Part shown: positions 51,203 through 60,176 of the stretch, in pieces | How the letters are laid out: the number at the start of each line of letters is the position of its first letter | Numbering within the stretch: position 1 is the stretch's first letter | NCBI RefSeq assembly: GCF_013426915.1 | Contig: NZ_AP023179.1 | Coordinates: 1,550,001-1,614,000, forward strand | Direction: 5' to 3' | Origin: Paraburkholderia sp. PGU19 | GTDB taxonomy: Bacteria; Pseudomonadota; Gammaproteobacteria; Burkholderiales; Burkholderiaceae | DNA length: 64,000 nt | Position numbers and translations under genes: made by a program | The notes under the pieces: generated by a model | The model's database searches: none | Told to the model about the DNA's origin: nothing | Seen by the model: the letters and a program-made list of their open reading frames with translations, nothing else

Positions 51203-53608
51203 ATGACTAACGCAGTTAACGTTGCTAAGGATCAGGCGTATGTAGTTCCATTCGAGCAGTTGCGAATGACCGACGTGGAAATCGTCGGCGGCAAGAATGC
51301 GTCGCTCGGCGAGATGATCAGTCAGCTCGCCGAAGCTGGCGTGCGCGTGCCGACGGGTTTCGCCACGACGGCGCTCGCATTCCGCGACTTTCTGCATCAC
51401 AACAATCTGACCGAACGCATCGCCCAACGTCTCGAAACGCTCGACGTCGATGACGTGAAGGCACTCGCCGCTGCGGGCAAGGAGATCCGTCAATGGATCG
51501 TCGACGCCCCGCTGCAGGCGCGTCTCGAACAGGAAATCCGCGCAGGCTTCGACACGCTGCAAAAGAGCTCGCCTGAAGAACTGTCGTTCGCGGTCCGCTC
51601 GTCGGCCACGGCGGAAGACTTGCCGGACGCATCGTTCGCCGGTCAGCAGGAAAGCTACCTGAACGTGGTCGGCGTCGAAGACGTGCTCGATCGCATGAAG
51701 CACGTGTTCGCGTCGCTCTACAACGACCGCGCCATCTCCTATCGCGTCCACAAGGGTTTCACGCATGCTGAAGTCGCGTTGTCGGCGGGCGTGCAGCGCA
51801 TGGTGCGCTCGGATGTCGGCGCAGCAGGCGTGATGTTCACGCTCGACACCGAATCGGGCTTCAAGGACGCCGTGTTCATCACGTCGAGCTATGGCCTCGG
51901 TGAAACCGTCGTGCAAGGCGCGGTGAATCCGGACGAGTTCTACGTCTTCAAGACCACGCTCGCGCAGAACAAATACCCGATCATCCGCCGCTCGATCGGC
52001 TCGAAGCTCATCAAGATGGAATTCACGAAGGCGGGCGAAGAAGGCCGCGTGAAGACCGTCGACGTGCCGCACGAGCAGCGCAACCGCTTCTCGATCACCG
52101 ACGAAGACGTGATCGAACTGGCGAAGTACGCCGTCATCATCGAAAAGCACTACCAGCGTCCGATGGACATCGAGTGGGGCAAGGACGGCCGCGACGGCAA
52201 GATTTTCATCCTACAGGCGCGTCCGGAAACGGTGAAGAGCCAGGGCGGCAACAAGGCCGAGCAGCGCTTCAAGCTGAAGGGTCAATCGCAGGTGCTGGCG
52301 ACGGGCCGCGCAATTGGCCAGAAGATCGGCGCGGGCCCTGTGCGCGTGATTCACGATCCGTCGGAAATGGAGCGCGTGCAGCCGGGCGACGTGCTGGTCG
52401 CCGACATGACCGACCCGAACTGGGAACCCGTGATGAAGCGCGCAGCCGCGATCGTCACGAACCGTGGCGGCCGTACCTGCCACGCGGCAATCATCGCGCG
52501 TGAGCTGGGTGTGCCCGCCGTGGTGGGTTGCGGCGATGCGTCGGACGTGCTGAAGGAAGGCGCACTGGTGACCGTTTCGTGCGCGGAAGGCGACGAAGGC
52601 AAGATCTACGACGGCCTGCTCGAAACGGAAGTGACGGAAATTCAGCGCGGCGAACTGCCTGAAATCCCCGTCAAGATCATGATGAACGTCGGCAATCCGC
52701 AGCTCGCGTTCGACTTCGCGCAGTTGCCGAACAAGGGCGTTGGTCTCGCTCGCCTCGAGTTCATCATCAACAACAACATCGGCGTTCACCCGAAGGCGAT
52801 TCTCGAGTATCCGAACATCGATCAGGACCTGAAGAAGGCTGTCGAAAGCGTCGCGCGCGGTCACGCATCGCCGCGTGCGTTCTATGTCGACAAGCTGACG
52901 GAAGGCATCGCCACCATTGGCGCGGCGTTCTATCCGAAGCCTGTGATCGTGCGTCTGTCGGACTTCAAGTCGAACGAGTACAAGAAGCTGATCGGCGGTT
53001 CGCGTTACGAGCCGGACGAGGAAAACCCGATGCTGGGCTTCCGCGGCGCGTCGCGTTACATCGCTGAAGACTTCGCGCAAGCGTTCGAAATGGAGTGCAT
53101 CGCGCTCAAGCGCGTGCGCGAAGAGATGGGCCTCGACAACGTCGAGATCATGGTGCCGTTCGTGCGGACGCTGAAGCAGGCGGAACGCGTGGTCGGGCTG
53201 CTGGCGAAGTACGGCCTGAAGCGCGGCGAAAACGGCCTGCGTTTGATCATGATGTGCGAAGTGCCGTCGAACGCGATTCTGGCTGAAGAGTTTCTGCAGT
53301 ACTTCGACGGCTTCTCGATCGGTTCGAACGATCTGACGCAGTTGACGCTCGGCCTCGACCGCGACTCCGGCATGGAACTGCTGGCAGCGGACTTCGACGA
53401 ACGCGATCCCGCCATCAAGTTCCTGCTCAAGCGCGCGATCGAAACGTGCCTGCGTCTGGACAAGTATGTCGGTATTTGCGGCCAGGGCCCGTCGGATCAC
53501 CCGGACTTCGCGCAATGGCTGACGGACGAAGGCATCGCGTCGATCTCGCTGAACCCGGACACGATCATCGAGACGTGGCAAGCGCTGGCGAAGACCACTG
53601 CGAAGTAA
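51203..53608 (+). CDS. ppsA: Phosphoenolpyruvate synthase
   Basis: 801 aa from ATG 51203 ([20 protein letters not shown]); GGGG lies at the usual distance. Makes PEP from pyruvate and ATP, allowing growth on pyruvate, lactate and similar carbon sources. Layout: N-terminal ATP-grasp domain ([14 protein letters not shown] ... [19 protein letters not shown]), the swivelling phosphohistidine domain with [15 protein letters not shown] (catalytic His; the Thr before Cys is the PSRP target), and the C-terminal PEP-binding barrel ending with Cys in [13 protein letters not shown]. Intact, followed by a strong terminator. Confidence 0.98.
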   Translation: MTNAVNVAKDQAYVVPFEQLRMTDVEIVGGKNASLGEMISQLAEAGVRVPTGFATTALAFRDFLHHNNLTERIAQRLETLDVDDVKALAAAGKEIRQWIVDAPLQARLEQEIRAGFDTLQKSSPEELSFAVRSSATAEDLPDASFAGQQESYLNVVGVEDVLDRMKHVFASLYNDRAISYRVHKGFTHAEVALSAGVQRMVRSDVGAAGVMFTLDTESGFKDAVFITSSYGLGETVVQGAVNPDEFYVFKTTLAQNKYPIIRRSIGSKLIKMEFTKAGEEGRVKTVDVPHEQRNRFSITDEDVIELAKYAVIIEKHYQRPMDIEWGKDGRDGKIFILQARPETVKSQGGNKAEQRFKLKGQSQVLATGRAIGQKIGAGPVRVIHDPSEMERVQPGDVLVADMTDPNWEPVMKRAAAIVTNRGGRTCHAAIIARELGVPAVVGCGDASDVLKEGALVTVSCAEGDEGKIYDGLLETEVTEIQRGELPEIPVKIMMNVGNPQLAFDFAQLPNKGVGLARLEFIINNNIGVHPKAILEYPNIDQDLKKAVESVARGHASPRAFYVDKLTEGIATIGAAFYPKPVIVRLSDFKSNEYKKLIGGSRYEPDEENPMLGFRGASRYIAEDFAQAFEMECIALKRVREEMGLDNVEIMVPFVRTLKQAERVVGLLAKYGLKRGENGLRLIMMCEVPSNAILAEEFLQYFDGFSIGSNDLTQLTLGLDRDSGMELLAADFDERDPAIKFLLKRAIETCLRLDKYVGICGQGPSDHPDFAQWLTDEGIASISLNPDTIIETWQALAKTTAK

Positions 53609-53682
53609 GCATTGCGCATCGATTGGTAGCGGTATGTAAAACGTGCTGCTCCGAACGATAAAAGCTGGACGCTTCATGCTAT

Positions 53683-53710
53683 AAACACCCCGGTAGATCC
53701 GGGGTGTTTT
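53683..53710 (+). terminator. Terminator after ppsA
   Basis: AAACACCCCGG (53683-53693) pairs perfectly with CCGGGGTGTTT (53699-53709) around TAGAT, followed by T. It ends 17 bp before the start codon of the NfeD gene, whose GGAGG follows immediately. Confidence 0.92.
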
Positions 53711-53727
53711 GCTTTGTGGAGGCGCAA

Positions 53728-54180
53728 GTGTTCCAAAGTGGACTGTTCTGGTGGATCGGCGCAGGCGTGCTGATCGTGCTCGAACTGATACACGGCACGT
53801 TCTATCTGCTGATGGTGGCGCTCGGCTTTATTGCGGCGGCGGTGGCGCGTCTCGCGGGGGCTGATCTGCCGCTGCAACTTTGCATTGCGGCTGCCATCGC
53901 GCTTGCTGCGATGCTCTTGCTGCGCAAGTCGCGCTTCGGACGTAAAACGAAAACGCGCGCTGAAGCTTCGCGCAATCCCGACGTGAACCTCGATATCGGC
54001 TCGACGCTGACCGTGCCCGCATGGCACGACGGACATGCGCGTACCAGTTATCGCGGCGCGTCGTGGGAGGTCGAGCTCGCGCCCGGCGAGCCGGAAGACG
54101 CCAATCTCTATGAAATCACTGCGCTGCGAGGCAACTGCCTCGTCGTGGTCGCCAGGAGGCATGCGGCGGCGAGGGCTTGA
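53728..54180 (+). CDS. NfeD family membrane protein
   Basis: 150 aa from GTG 53728, five bases after GGAGG (53718-53722); the upstream in-frame GTG at 53704 lies inside the terminator and is rejected. Two or three N-terminal membrane segments (about residues 5-60: LFWWIGAGVLIVLELIHGTF...) precede a small C-terminal OB-fold domain (LDIGSTLTVPAWHDGHART ... YEITALRGNCLVV). The short NfeD form is nearly always encoded next to an SPFH/stomatin protein, as here, and the two are thought to work together in the membrane. Precise function is unsettled. Confidence 0.88.
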   Translation: MFQSGLFWWIGAGVLIVLELIHGTFYLLMVALGFIAAAVARLAGADLPLQLCIAAAIALAAMLLLRKSRFGRKTKTRAEASRNPDVNLDIGSTLTVPAWHDGHARTSYRGASWEVELAPGEPEDANLYEITALRGNCLVVVARRHAAARA

Positions 54181-54247
54181 GCCGTCGGATACAACGTAGG
54201 CGCATTCGAATGCGTACAACAATTCAAGAACAGATGGGGGTGCAGGA

Positions 54248-55174
54248 ATGGATTCGTCGAGCATCGTTGGGCTGGTGTTGCTGATTGTCGTGATCGTGGT
54301 CGCAGCGCAGACGATCAAGATCGTGCCGCAGCAGCACGCATGGGTGATGGAGCGGCTCGGGCGCTATCACGCGACGCTCACGCCGGGGCTGAGCTTCGTG
54401 TTGCCGTTCATCGACCGGATCGCGTACAAGCACGTGCTCAAGGAAATTCCGCTCGATGTGCCGAGCCAGGTCTGCATCACGCGCGACAACACGCAGTTGC
54501 AGGTGGACGGTGTGCTGTACTTTCAGGTCACTGATCCGATGAAGGCGTCGTATGGTTCGAGCAACTTCGTGTTTGCGATCACGCAGTTGTCGCAGACGAC
54601 GTTGCGTTCGGTGATCGGCAAGCTCGAACTCGACAAGACGTTCGAAGAGCGCGACTTCATCAATCATTCGATCGTGTCGGCGCTCGACGAAGCGGCGTCG
54701 AACTGGGGCGTGAAGGTGCTGCGTTATGAGATCAAGGATTTGACGCCGCCTAAGGAAATTCTCCACGCGATGCAGGCGCAGATTACGGCGGAACGCGAGA
54801 AGCGCGCGTTGATCGCGGCATCGGAAGGGCGCAAGCAGGAGCAGATCAATATCGCGTCTGGGGGCCGCGAGGCGGCGATTCAGAAGTCCGAAGGCGAACG
54901 TCAGGCGGCGATTAACCAGGCGCAAGGCCAGGCGGCGGCGATTCTGGCTGTTGCTGAGGCTAATTCTCAGGCAATCCAAAAGATTGCGGCGGCGATTCAG
55001 TCTACGGGTGGGATGGAGGCGGTGAACCTCAAGGTTGCTGAGCAGTATGTGGGTGCTTTTGCGAATCTCGCGAAGGCGGGGAATACGTTGATCGTGCCGG
55101 GGAATATGGCGGATATGGGGTCGATGATCGCGGCGGCGTTGACCATTGTGAAGCAGTCTAAGACTGCAGTGTGA
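54248..55174 (+). CDS. SPFH domain (stomatin/QmcA-like) membrane protein
   Basis: 308 aa. A single N-terminal membrane helix (about residues 7-22, LVLLIVVIVVAAQ) precedes an SPFH domain (TIKIVPQQHAWVMERLGRYH to about residue 190) and a long Ala/Glu/Gln-rich coiled coil (REKRALIAASEGRKQEQINI ...) that mediates oligomer cages in this family. The C-terminus ends with a hydrophobic stretch. E. coli QmcA is the closest named relative; such proteins scaffold membrane microdomains and control proteases. The partner NfeD gene is 67 bp upstream. Confidence 0.92.
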   Translation: MDSSSIVGLVLLIVVIVVAAQTIKIVPQQHAWVMERLGRYHATLTPGLSFVLPFIDRIAYKHVLKEIPLDVPSQVCITRDNTQLQVDGVLYFQVTDPMKASYGSSNFVFAITQLSQTTLRSVIGKLELDKTFEERDFINHSIVSALDEAASNWGVKVLRYEIKDLTPPKEILHAMQAQITAEREKRALIAASEGRKQEQINIASGGREAAIQKSEGERQAAINQAQGQAAAILAVAEANSQAIQKIAAAIQSTGGMEAVNLKVAEQYVGAFANLAKAGNTLIVPGNMADMGSMIAAALTIVKQSKTAV

Positions 55175-55280
55175 GAGGGGTGGTTTGGTGTCTGCGACGC
55201 TGGTTGTTCTAGCCTTTGCGTTTGCGCTGGCATCCGCGGTTTGTTAGCGTGCTTCACGCGTCGCCCTGTGCGGGGCGGCA

Positions 55281-55314
55281 CCTACTTTTCTTTGCCGCCG
55301 CAAAGAAAAGTAGG
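55281..55314. repeat. Perfect hairpin in left arm of the long inverted repeat
   Basis: CCTACTTTTCTTTGC and GCAAAGAAAAGTAGG form a perfect 15-bp stem with a 4-base loop (CGCC). The same hairpin occurs in the right arm. Confidence 0.85.
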
Positions 55315-55792
55315 CAAAAGAAAGCGGCTAACACCGCCAACATTTCTTCTTGCCTGAGGGCCCCCAACCGGTCCTACGCTTCGCGCGGCAACGTCCTTGT
55401 TCGCGCGTGTTGCCAACGCGCTGAATGAGCGCCTCACCCACTTCAAACACCCGAACAAGAGCTAGCGGCAGCGAATGGTTGCTGCCGCCCAGGTGGCAAA
55501 CTGTGTGTAGGTTATCGCGTCGTATAGCCTGGCGCTCTTACAGGGTGGTATGCGTGCGCCATCGGTCCGGAGTGAGGCGCGTGTGGCGCTACGGCCTACA
55601 CACAGTTTGCCACCTGGGCGGCCGTGGAATATCTGGCACGGCATGGTGCAATGCGGGCGCGTGAAGCGGGTGAGGCGCACATTCAGCGCGCTGGCAACGA
55701 ACGTGGGTCACATGATTGCCGTATGAAGTGTAAGACCCTGTGGGGGCCCTCAGGCAAGAAGAAATGTTGGCGGTGTTGGCCGCTTTCTTTTG

Positions 55793-55826
55793 CCTACTTT
55801 TCTTTGCGGCGGCAAAGAAAAGTAGG
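55793..55826. repeat. Perfect hairpin in right arm of the long inverted repeat
   Basis: Same 15-bp stem as at 55281-55314, with loop GGCG. Since the stem is itself a palindrome, both arms carry it in the same form. Confidence 0.85.
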
Positions 55827-55987
55827 TGCCGCCCGCACAGGGGCGACGCCTGAAGCACGCTAACGAATCGCGGATGCCAGCGAAAAGACAAAACGCGAAT
55901 GCGAGCGCAAAGGCCCAAACCCCAAAACCCGAACATCAGCGTCGCAGCAAAAAAAAACCTCACCGCGCCGCACAGGCCGAAAAAACC

Positions 55988-56434
55988 TCAAACCGGCGTC
56001 CGCATCAACCTCGCCTTCTCCCGCTCCCAATCCCGCTTCTTCTCGGTTTCACGCTTATCGTGCTGCTTCTTGCCCTTGGCAAGCCCAATCTCACACTTAA
56101 CGCGCCCATTCTTGTAATGAAAATTCAACGGCACAAGCGTATACCCGCGCTGCTCCACCTTGCCGATCAGCTTGCTGATTTCCTCAGCATGCAGCAGCAG
56201 CTTGCGCGTACGGACCGGGTCCGGATGGATGTGCGTCGACGCTTCGGGCAGCGGACTGATATGCGTGCCGATCAAAAACAGCTCCGCGTTCCTGATCACG
56301 ACGTAGCCTTCCTTGATCTGGCCACGCCCGGCGCGCAGCGCCTTGACTTCCCAGCCCTCCAGCACGAGCCCCGCCTCGTAACGCTCTTCGACCGAGTAGT
56401 CGTAGAACGCTTTTCTGTTGTCGATGATGCTCAT
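55988..56434 (-). CDS. smpB: SsrA-binding protein SmpB
   Basis: 148 aa partner of tmRNA in trans-translation, which rescues stalled ribosomes. The OB-fold core is complete ([57 protein letters not shown]), and the basic C-terminal tail that reaches into the mRNA channel is present ([12 protein letters not shown]). It is divergent from ratA, the normal arrangement. No tmRNA gene was recognised here. Its 3' side adjoins the long inverted repeat. Confidence 0.97.
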   Translation of the reverse strand: MSIIDNRKAFYDYSVEERYEAGLVLEGWEVKALRAGRGQIKEGYVVIRNAELFLIGTHISPLPEASTHIHPDPVRTRKLLLHAEEISKLIGKVEQRGYTLVPLNFHYKNGRVKCEIGLAKGKKQHDKRETEKKRDWEREKARLMRTPV

Positions 56435-56565
56435 GAATGGAAAGTGGCCAACTCGTTTAAAATCACGATTTTAGCAAAGCGGGACGCCGAAAACCCGCCG
56501 CGGTGTCATTCAGTTGTCACGCGCTCGCTATTTATCAATCCCTGTTGCCACGCGCTGTTCAATTT

Positions 56566-57003
56566 ATGGCAGATGTCCAGAAAACCGTGTTGATACGCCA
56601 CTCGGCGGAACAGATGTTCGACCTCGTCACCGATGTCGCCGACTACCCCAATTTCCTTCCGTGGTGCGGCGGCGTCGAGATCCGCCGCCAGGAGGAAAAC
56701 CTGATGGAAGCGAAGATCGACATCAACTTCAAGGGCATCAAGCAGCACTTCGCGACGCACAACACGCAGGAGCGGCCCACGCGCATCGACATGAACTTCG
56801 CCGATGGCCCGTTCAAGAAGTTCACCGGCTATTGGCGCTTCACGCCGCTGCGCGCGGACGCGTGCAAGATCGAATTCGCGCTCCACTACGAGTTCGCGAA
56901 CATTCTGCTGGAGAAAATCATCGGACCGGTGTTCAGTCATATCGCGAACACGTTTGTCGAATCGTTCGTGAAACGCGCCGACCAGCGCTACGGCAAGGCA
57001 TGA
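56566..57003 (+). CDS. ratA: RatA/CoQ10-binding START-domain protein
   Basis: 145 aa from ATG 56566 (MADVQKTVLIRHSAEQMFDL). START-like (polyketide cyclase/COQ10) fold with DVADYPNFLPWCGGVEI and the C-terminal helix IANTFVESFVKRADQRYG. E. coli RatA was described as a toxin blocking 50S association, but the eukaryotic homologue Coq10 binds ubiquinone, so a role in quinone use is as likely. The stop overlaps rnfH (ATGA). Confidence 0.92.
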   Translation: MADVQKTVLIRHSAEQMFDLVTDVADYPNFLPWCGGVEIRRQEENLMEAKIDINFKGIKQHFATHNTQERPTRIDMNFADGPFKKFTGYWRFTPLRADACKIEFALHYEFANILLEKIIGPVFSHIANTFVESFVKRADQRYGKA

Positions 57004-57332
57004 GCAGGACGCTGACTATCGAGGTCTGCTACGCACTGCCGGGCGAGCAGACGCTGATCGAACTGCAAGTACCGCAAGGCACGACGCTCGGGCAGGCCAT
57101 CGACGCGAGCGGTATCCTCGCGCAACATCCCGGAATCGATCTGACGAAGCAGAAGACGGGCGTGTTCGGCAAGCTCAAGCCGCTGGACGCCGTGCTGGCC
57201 GACCATGATCGCGTCGAGATCTACCGGCCGCTGATCGTCGATCCGAAGCTTGCGCGGCAGCGGCGCGTCGAGAAATCGCGTCAGGAAGGGTCCGTCGAAG
57301 GGCGTAAGTGGCTGCACAAGGATTCGCGCTGA
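57000..57332 (+). CDS. rnfH: RnfH family ubiquitin-like protein
   Basis: 110 aa with a beta-grasp (ubiquitin-like) fold: TIEVCYALPGEQTLIELQVP, TTLGQAIDASGIL, GVFGKLKPLDAVLADHDRVE, EIYRPLIVDPKLARQRR. The family (formerly UPF0125) is nearly always next to ratA and has no settled function despite the RnfH name. Start overlaps the ratA stop; ends 19 bp before a terminator. Confidence 0.92.
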   Translation: MSRTLTIEVCYALPGEQTLIELQVPQGTTLGQAIDASGILAQHPGIDLTKQKTGVFGKLKPLDAVLADHDRVEIYRPLIVDPKLARQRRVEKSRQEGSVEGRKWLHKDSR

Positions 57333-57351
57333 CGTGCAACGCACAAATGGC

Positions 57352-57384
57352 AAACGGCGCACCGTGTAACGCGGTGCGCCGTTT
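57352..57384. terminator. Terminator-like hairpin between rnfH and the EamA gene
   Basis: AAACGGCGCACCG (57352-57364) pairs perfectly with CGGTGCGCCGTTT (57372-57384) around a 7-base loop. The T run after it is short. It can serve both convergent transcripts. Confidence 0.75.
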
Positions 57385-57427
57385 CTGCATTTGCGGCCGG
57401 AGTCTGCTGCGGGAGATAGGGCGTAGC

Positions 57428-58402
57428 CTAGTGCACGGCCACCTGAGCCTTTTCTTCGAGCGTCGAACGGTCGGAATCGTCGCCAGCGTGCTGACGTACC
57501 GACCAGCTGACGCCCGCGACCAGCAGCAGGATGGCGGCAATTTCGAGCGGACGGGGCATCCGGTGATCGTAGATGAACGCGTAGAGCAGCGCGAAAAGCG
57601 TCTCGAAGACGATCAACTGGCCTGACAGCGTGAGCGGCAGACGCTTGGACGCCGCGTTCCACAAGCCGTTACCGAGCCACGACGCGCCGATCGCGAGCCC
57701 TAGGTTCAGCAGCCAGAACAGATGCCAGCGAGTGTCGACATGCGACGTATCGACGGCCGACGACGGCAGCACGGCCACGACGAGCCACAGCAGCATGCCG
57801 AGCAGGCCTGTCACGACGCCCCACAGCACCGACCACTCGTTGCCGCTGAAATGCGTATGACGCTGCAGATAGCGCGCGTTTTCGACGGCGAACCACGTCC
57901 AGCAGGCCAACGCGCCGACCGCGCACGCAATCCCGATCAGCTTGTTCGGGATCGTTCCCGGCGTTCCGCCCGCCGTGCTGAACACATCGACATTGATACA
58001 CGCGATGCCCGCGACGACGAGCGCGAGCGGCCACGCGAGCCGCGCAAGCGGCACGGCGCCATGATCGCGCCTCCCGAGCAGCGTCACGGTGACGGGCAGC
58101 ACACCGACGATCAACGAGGACGGCGCAATCCCGACGAGATGCACGGCGCCCGTCAGCAGCAGGTAATAAAGGAGGTTGCCCGCGAGCGCGAGCTTGACGA
58201 GGGCGTGCAAATCTTCGCGCGTAAGCCGGCGCAGCAGGGAGCGCGCGGAAGGCAGCGCGGCCAGCAGTGACACGACGCCGTACATCGCGTAGCGGCCGGC
58301 GCTCAGCAGCACGGGCGAAAAATCGGGCAACAGCCGCGGCACCAGAAACACCATGCCCCATAACGCTCCCGCCAACATTCCGTACAACACGCCGCGCTGC
58401 AT
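57428..58402 (-). CDS. EamA family (drug/metabolite) transporter
   Basis: 324 aa from ATG 58402 (MQRGVLYGMLAGALWGMVFL); the open frame upstream encodes Arg/Phe-rich sequence of no known kind. About ten membrane segments in two EamA halves (first LAGALWGMVFLVPRLLPDFS; second begins LIGIACAVGALACWTWFAV). It differs clearly from the EamA protein at 17647-18624, so the two are not recent duplicates. Substrate unknown. It stands alone, convergent with rnfH and divergent from guaB. Confidence 0.87.
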   Translation of the reverse strand: MQRGVLYGMLAGALWGMVFLVPRLLPDFSPVLLSAGRYAMYGVVSLLAALPSARSLLRRLTREDLHALVKLALAGNLLYYLLLTGAVHLVGIAPSSLIVGVLPVTVTLLGRRDHGAVPLARLAWPLALVVAGIACINVDVFSTAGGTPGTIPNKLIGIACAVGALACWTWFAVENARYLQRHTHFSGNEWSVLWGVVTGLLGMLLWLVVAVLPSSAVDTSHVDTRWHLFWLLNLGLAIGASWLGNGLWNAASKRLPLTLSGQLIVFETLFALLYAFIYDHRMPRPLEIAAILLLVAGVSWSVRQHAGDDSDRSTLEEKAQVAVH

Positions 58403-58709
58403 TGCCTTGCCCCGATCGAAAAACTGAAAGTGGGCGAAGCATAGCCGGGCGGTCGTGTTCGCGTCTTGTTCGATTCTGCACTTTGCAGCACGTCGCCTAT
58501 GCTGGAAAAATACGCGTGGAAGGATGAATGGCAGGGTATGCGTTCGAACGAGCATACGAAACCGGTTCGAACGCGAGCCGAACGCAGAAGCGAAATCGGA
58601 CCATCGTCCGATGCGAAAAAACATTGAAGAATTTCGCTAACTGACTGTTCGCGCAGCGAAAACCGGAGGGTTTCGCGTATAATTCGCTTTTGCGCCTATA
58701 GGATTTGCC
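58403..58709. other. Divergent EamA gene/guaB regulatory region
   Basis: 307 bp without a gene. It holds the guaB -10 element (58678-58683) and two TTCGAAC-centred palindromes, CGTTCGAACG at 58541-58550 and GGTTCGAACG at 58564-58573, one within the wider imperfect palindrome 58537-58556. The palindromes could be an operator for either gene; no regulator is known. Confidence 0.5.
58678..58683 (+). promoter_or_regulatory. -10 element of guaB promoter
   Basis: TATAAT, 27 bp before the guaB start. The -35 region is weak (AGCGAA at 17-bp spacing), so the promoter may need an activator or UP element. Confidence 0.6.
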
Positions 58710-60170
58710 ATGCGTCTGATCCAAAAAGCACTCACGTTCGATGACGTGCTCCTCGTCCCGGCTTTCTCCGACGTTCTGCCGCGCGACACCAGCCTGAAAA
58801 CCCGGCTGACCCGCAACATCTCCCTCAATATGCCGCTCGTGTCCGCCGCGATGGACACCGTTACCGAAGCTCGCCTCGCCATCGCCATGGCGCAGATGGG
58901 CGGCGTCGGCATCATCCACAAGAATCTCACGCCGGCCGAGCAGGCTCGCGAAGTCGCGAAGGTCAAGCGCTTTGAATCGGGCGTCGTGCGCGATCCGATC
59001 ACGGTTCCGCCGCAAATGAAGGTGAGCGACGTGATCGCGCTGTCGCGCCAGCATGGCATTTCGGGTTTCCCGGTCGTCGAAGGCGCACAACTGATCGGCA
59101 TCGTTACGAACCGCGATCTGCGCTTCGAAACGCGTCTGGACGAGCCCGTGCGCACGATCATGACGCCGCGCGAGCGCCTCGTCACCGTCAAGGAAGGCAC
59201 GCCGCTCGCCGAAGCGAAAGCGCTGATGCATAGCCACCGCCTCGAGCGCGTGCTCGTCGTCAACGACGCATTCGAACTGCGCGGCCTGATGACGGTGAAG
59301 GACATCACGAAGCAGACGGAACACCCGGACGCTTGTAAGGACGAGCATGGCAAGCTACGCGCAGGCGCGGCAGTCGGCGTCGGCGCCGACAACGAAGAGC
59401 GCGTCGAACTGCTGGTGCAGGCGGGCGTCGACGTGATCGTCGTCGATACGGCGCACGGTCATAGCCGGGGCGTGCTGGAGCGCGTCCGGTGGGTCAAGAA
59501 GAACTTCCCGCACGTCGAGGTGATCGGCGGCAACATCGCGACGGCCGACGCAGCCAAGGCGCTCGTCGAGTACGGCGCGGACGGCGTGAAGGTCGGTATC
59601 GGCCCGGGTTCGATCTGCACGACGCGTATCGTCGCAGGCGTGGGCGTGCCGCAGATCAGCGCGATCGCCAATGTCTCGGCGGCGCTCAAGGGTACGGGCG
59701 TGCCCGTGATCGCCGACGGCGGCGTGCGCTTCTCGGGCGACGTCAGCAAGGCGCTGGCAGCCGGCGCGAACGCCGTGATGATGGGCAGCATGTTCGCCGG
59801 CACGGAAGAATCGCCGGGCGACGTGTTCCTGTATCAGGGCCGCCAGTACAAGTCGTACCGCGGCATGGGTTCTGTCGGCGCGATGAAGGACGGCGCGGCT
59901 GACCGCTACTTCCAGGACAACTCCGCGAACATCGACAAACTCGTGCCGGAAGGCATCGAAGGCCGTGTCGCGTACAAGGGTTCGGTTGGCGCGATCCTGT
60001 TCCAGCTGATCGGCGGCGTGCGCGCGTCGATGGGCTATTGCGGCTGCCGCACGATCGACGAGCTGCACGAGAAGGCTTCGTTCGTCGAAATCACGGCGGC
60101 GGGCATGCGCGAATCGCACGTGCACGACGTCCAGATCACGAAGGAAGCCCCCAACTATCACGTGGACTAA
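58710..60170 (+). CDS. guaB: IMP dehydrogenase GuaB
   Basis: 486 aa. Oxidises IMP to XMP with NAD+, the first committed step to GMP. TIM barrel with an inserted pair of CBS domains (about residues 95-205: [20 protein letters not shown] ... [20 protein letters not shown]). The catalytic Cys is in [15 protein letters not shown], and the flap has [10 protein letters not shown]. Intact. The next gene starts 6 bp after the stop, and guaA lies one gene further on. Confidence 0.98.
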   Translation: MRLIQKALTFDDVLLVPAFSDVLPRDTSLKTRLTRNISLNMPLVSAAMDTVTEARLAIAMAQMGGVGIIHKNLTPAEQAREVAKVKRFESGVVRDPITVPPQMKVSDVIALSRQHGISGFPVVEGAQLIGIVTNRDLRFETRLDEPVRTIMTPRERLVTVKEGTPLAEAKALMHSHRLERVLVVNDAFELRGLMTVKDITKQTEHPDACKDEHGKLRAGAAVGVGADNEERVELLVQAGVDVIVVDTAHGHSRGVLERVRWVKKNFPHVEVIGGNIATADAAKALVEYGADGVKVGIGPGSICTTRIVAGVGVPQISAIANVSAALKGTGVPVIADGGVRFSGDVSKALAAGANAVMMGSMFAGTEESPGDVFLYQGRQYKSYRGMGSVGAMKDGAADRYFQDNSANIDKLVPEGIEGRVAYKGSVGAILFQLIGGVRASMGYCGCRTIDELHEKASFVEITAAGMRESHVHDVQITKEAPNYHVD

Positions 60171-60176
60171 TTGCCG

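Larger units (their letters stand above)
55192..55947. repeat. Long imperfect inverted repeat, non-coding
   Basis: The ends are CTGCGACGCTG (55192-55202) and its complement CAGCGTCGCAG (55937-55947). Outer arms 55225-55366 and 55741-55882 are both 142 bp and by eye differ at only four substitutions and two single-base indels. A second paired block is 55409-55453 with 55654-55698. The inner 28 bp (55484-55511 with 55595-55622) are perfectly paired around an 83-bp centre. No transposase gene is present. The element fills the gap between the ends of two convergent genes. It resembles intergenic repeats I remember as frequent in Paraburkholderia genomes. Confidence 0.85.

Noticed and set aside
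55216..55963. Short open frames within the long inverted repeat (both strands)
   Set aside because: The frames mirror each other because of the inverted repeat and read through hairpins. No binding sites or domains. They are often annotated as hypothetical proteins but are better seen as repeat DNA.
56566..57332. ratA-rnfH as a type II toxin-antitoxin system
   Set aside because: Despite the historical name, these are conserved housekeeping-like genes next to smpB; RatA is a START-fold protein and RnfH a beta-grasp protein, with no autoregulatory antitoxin features.
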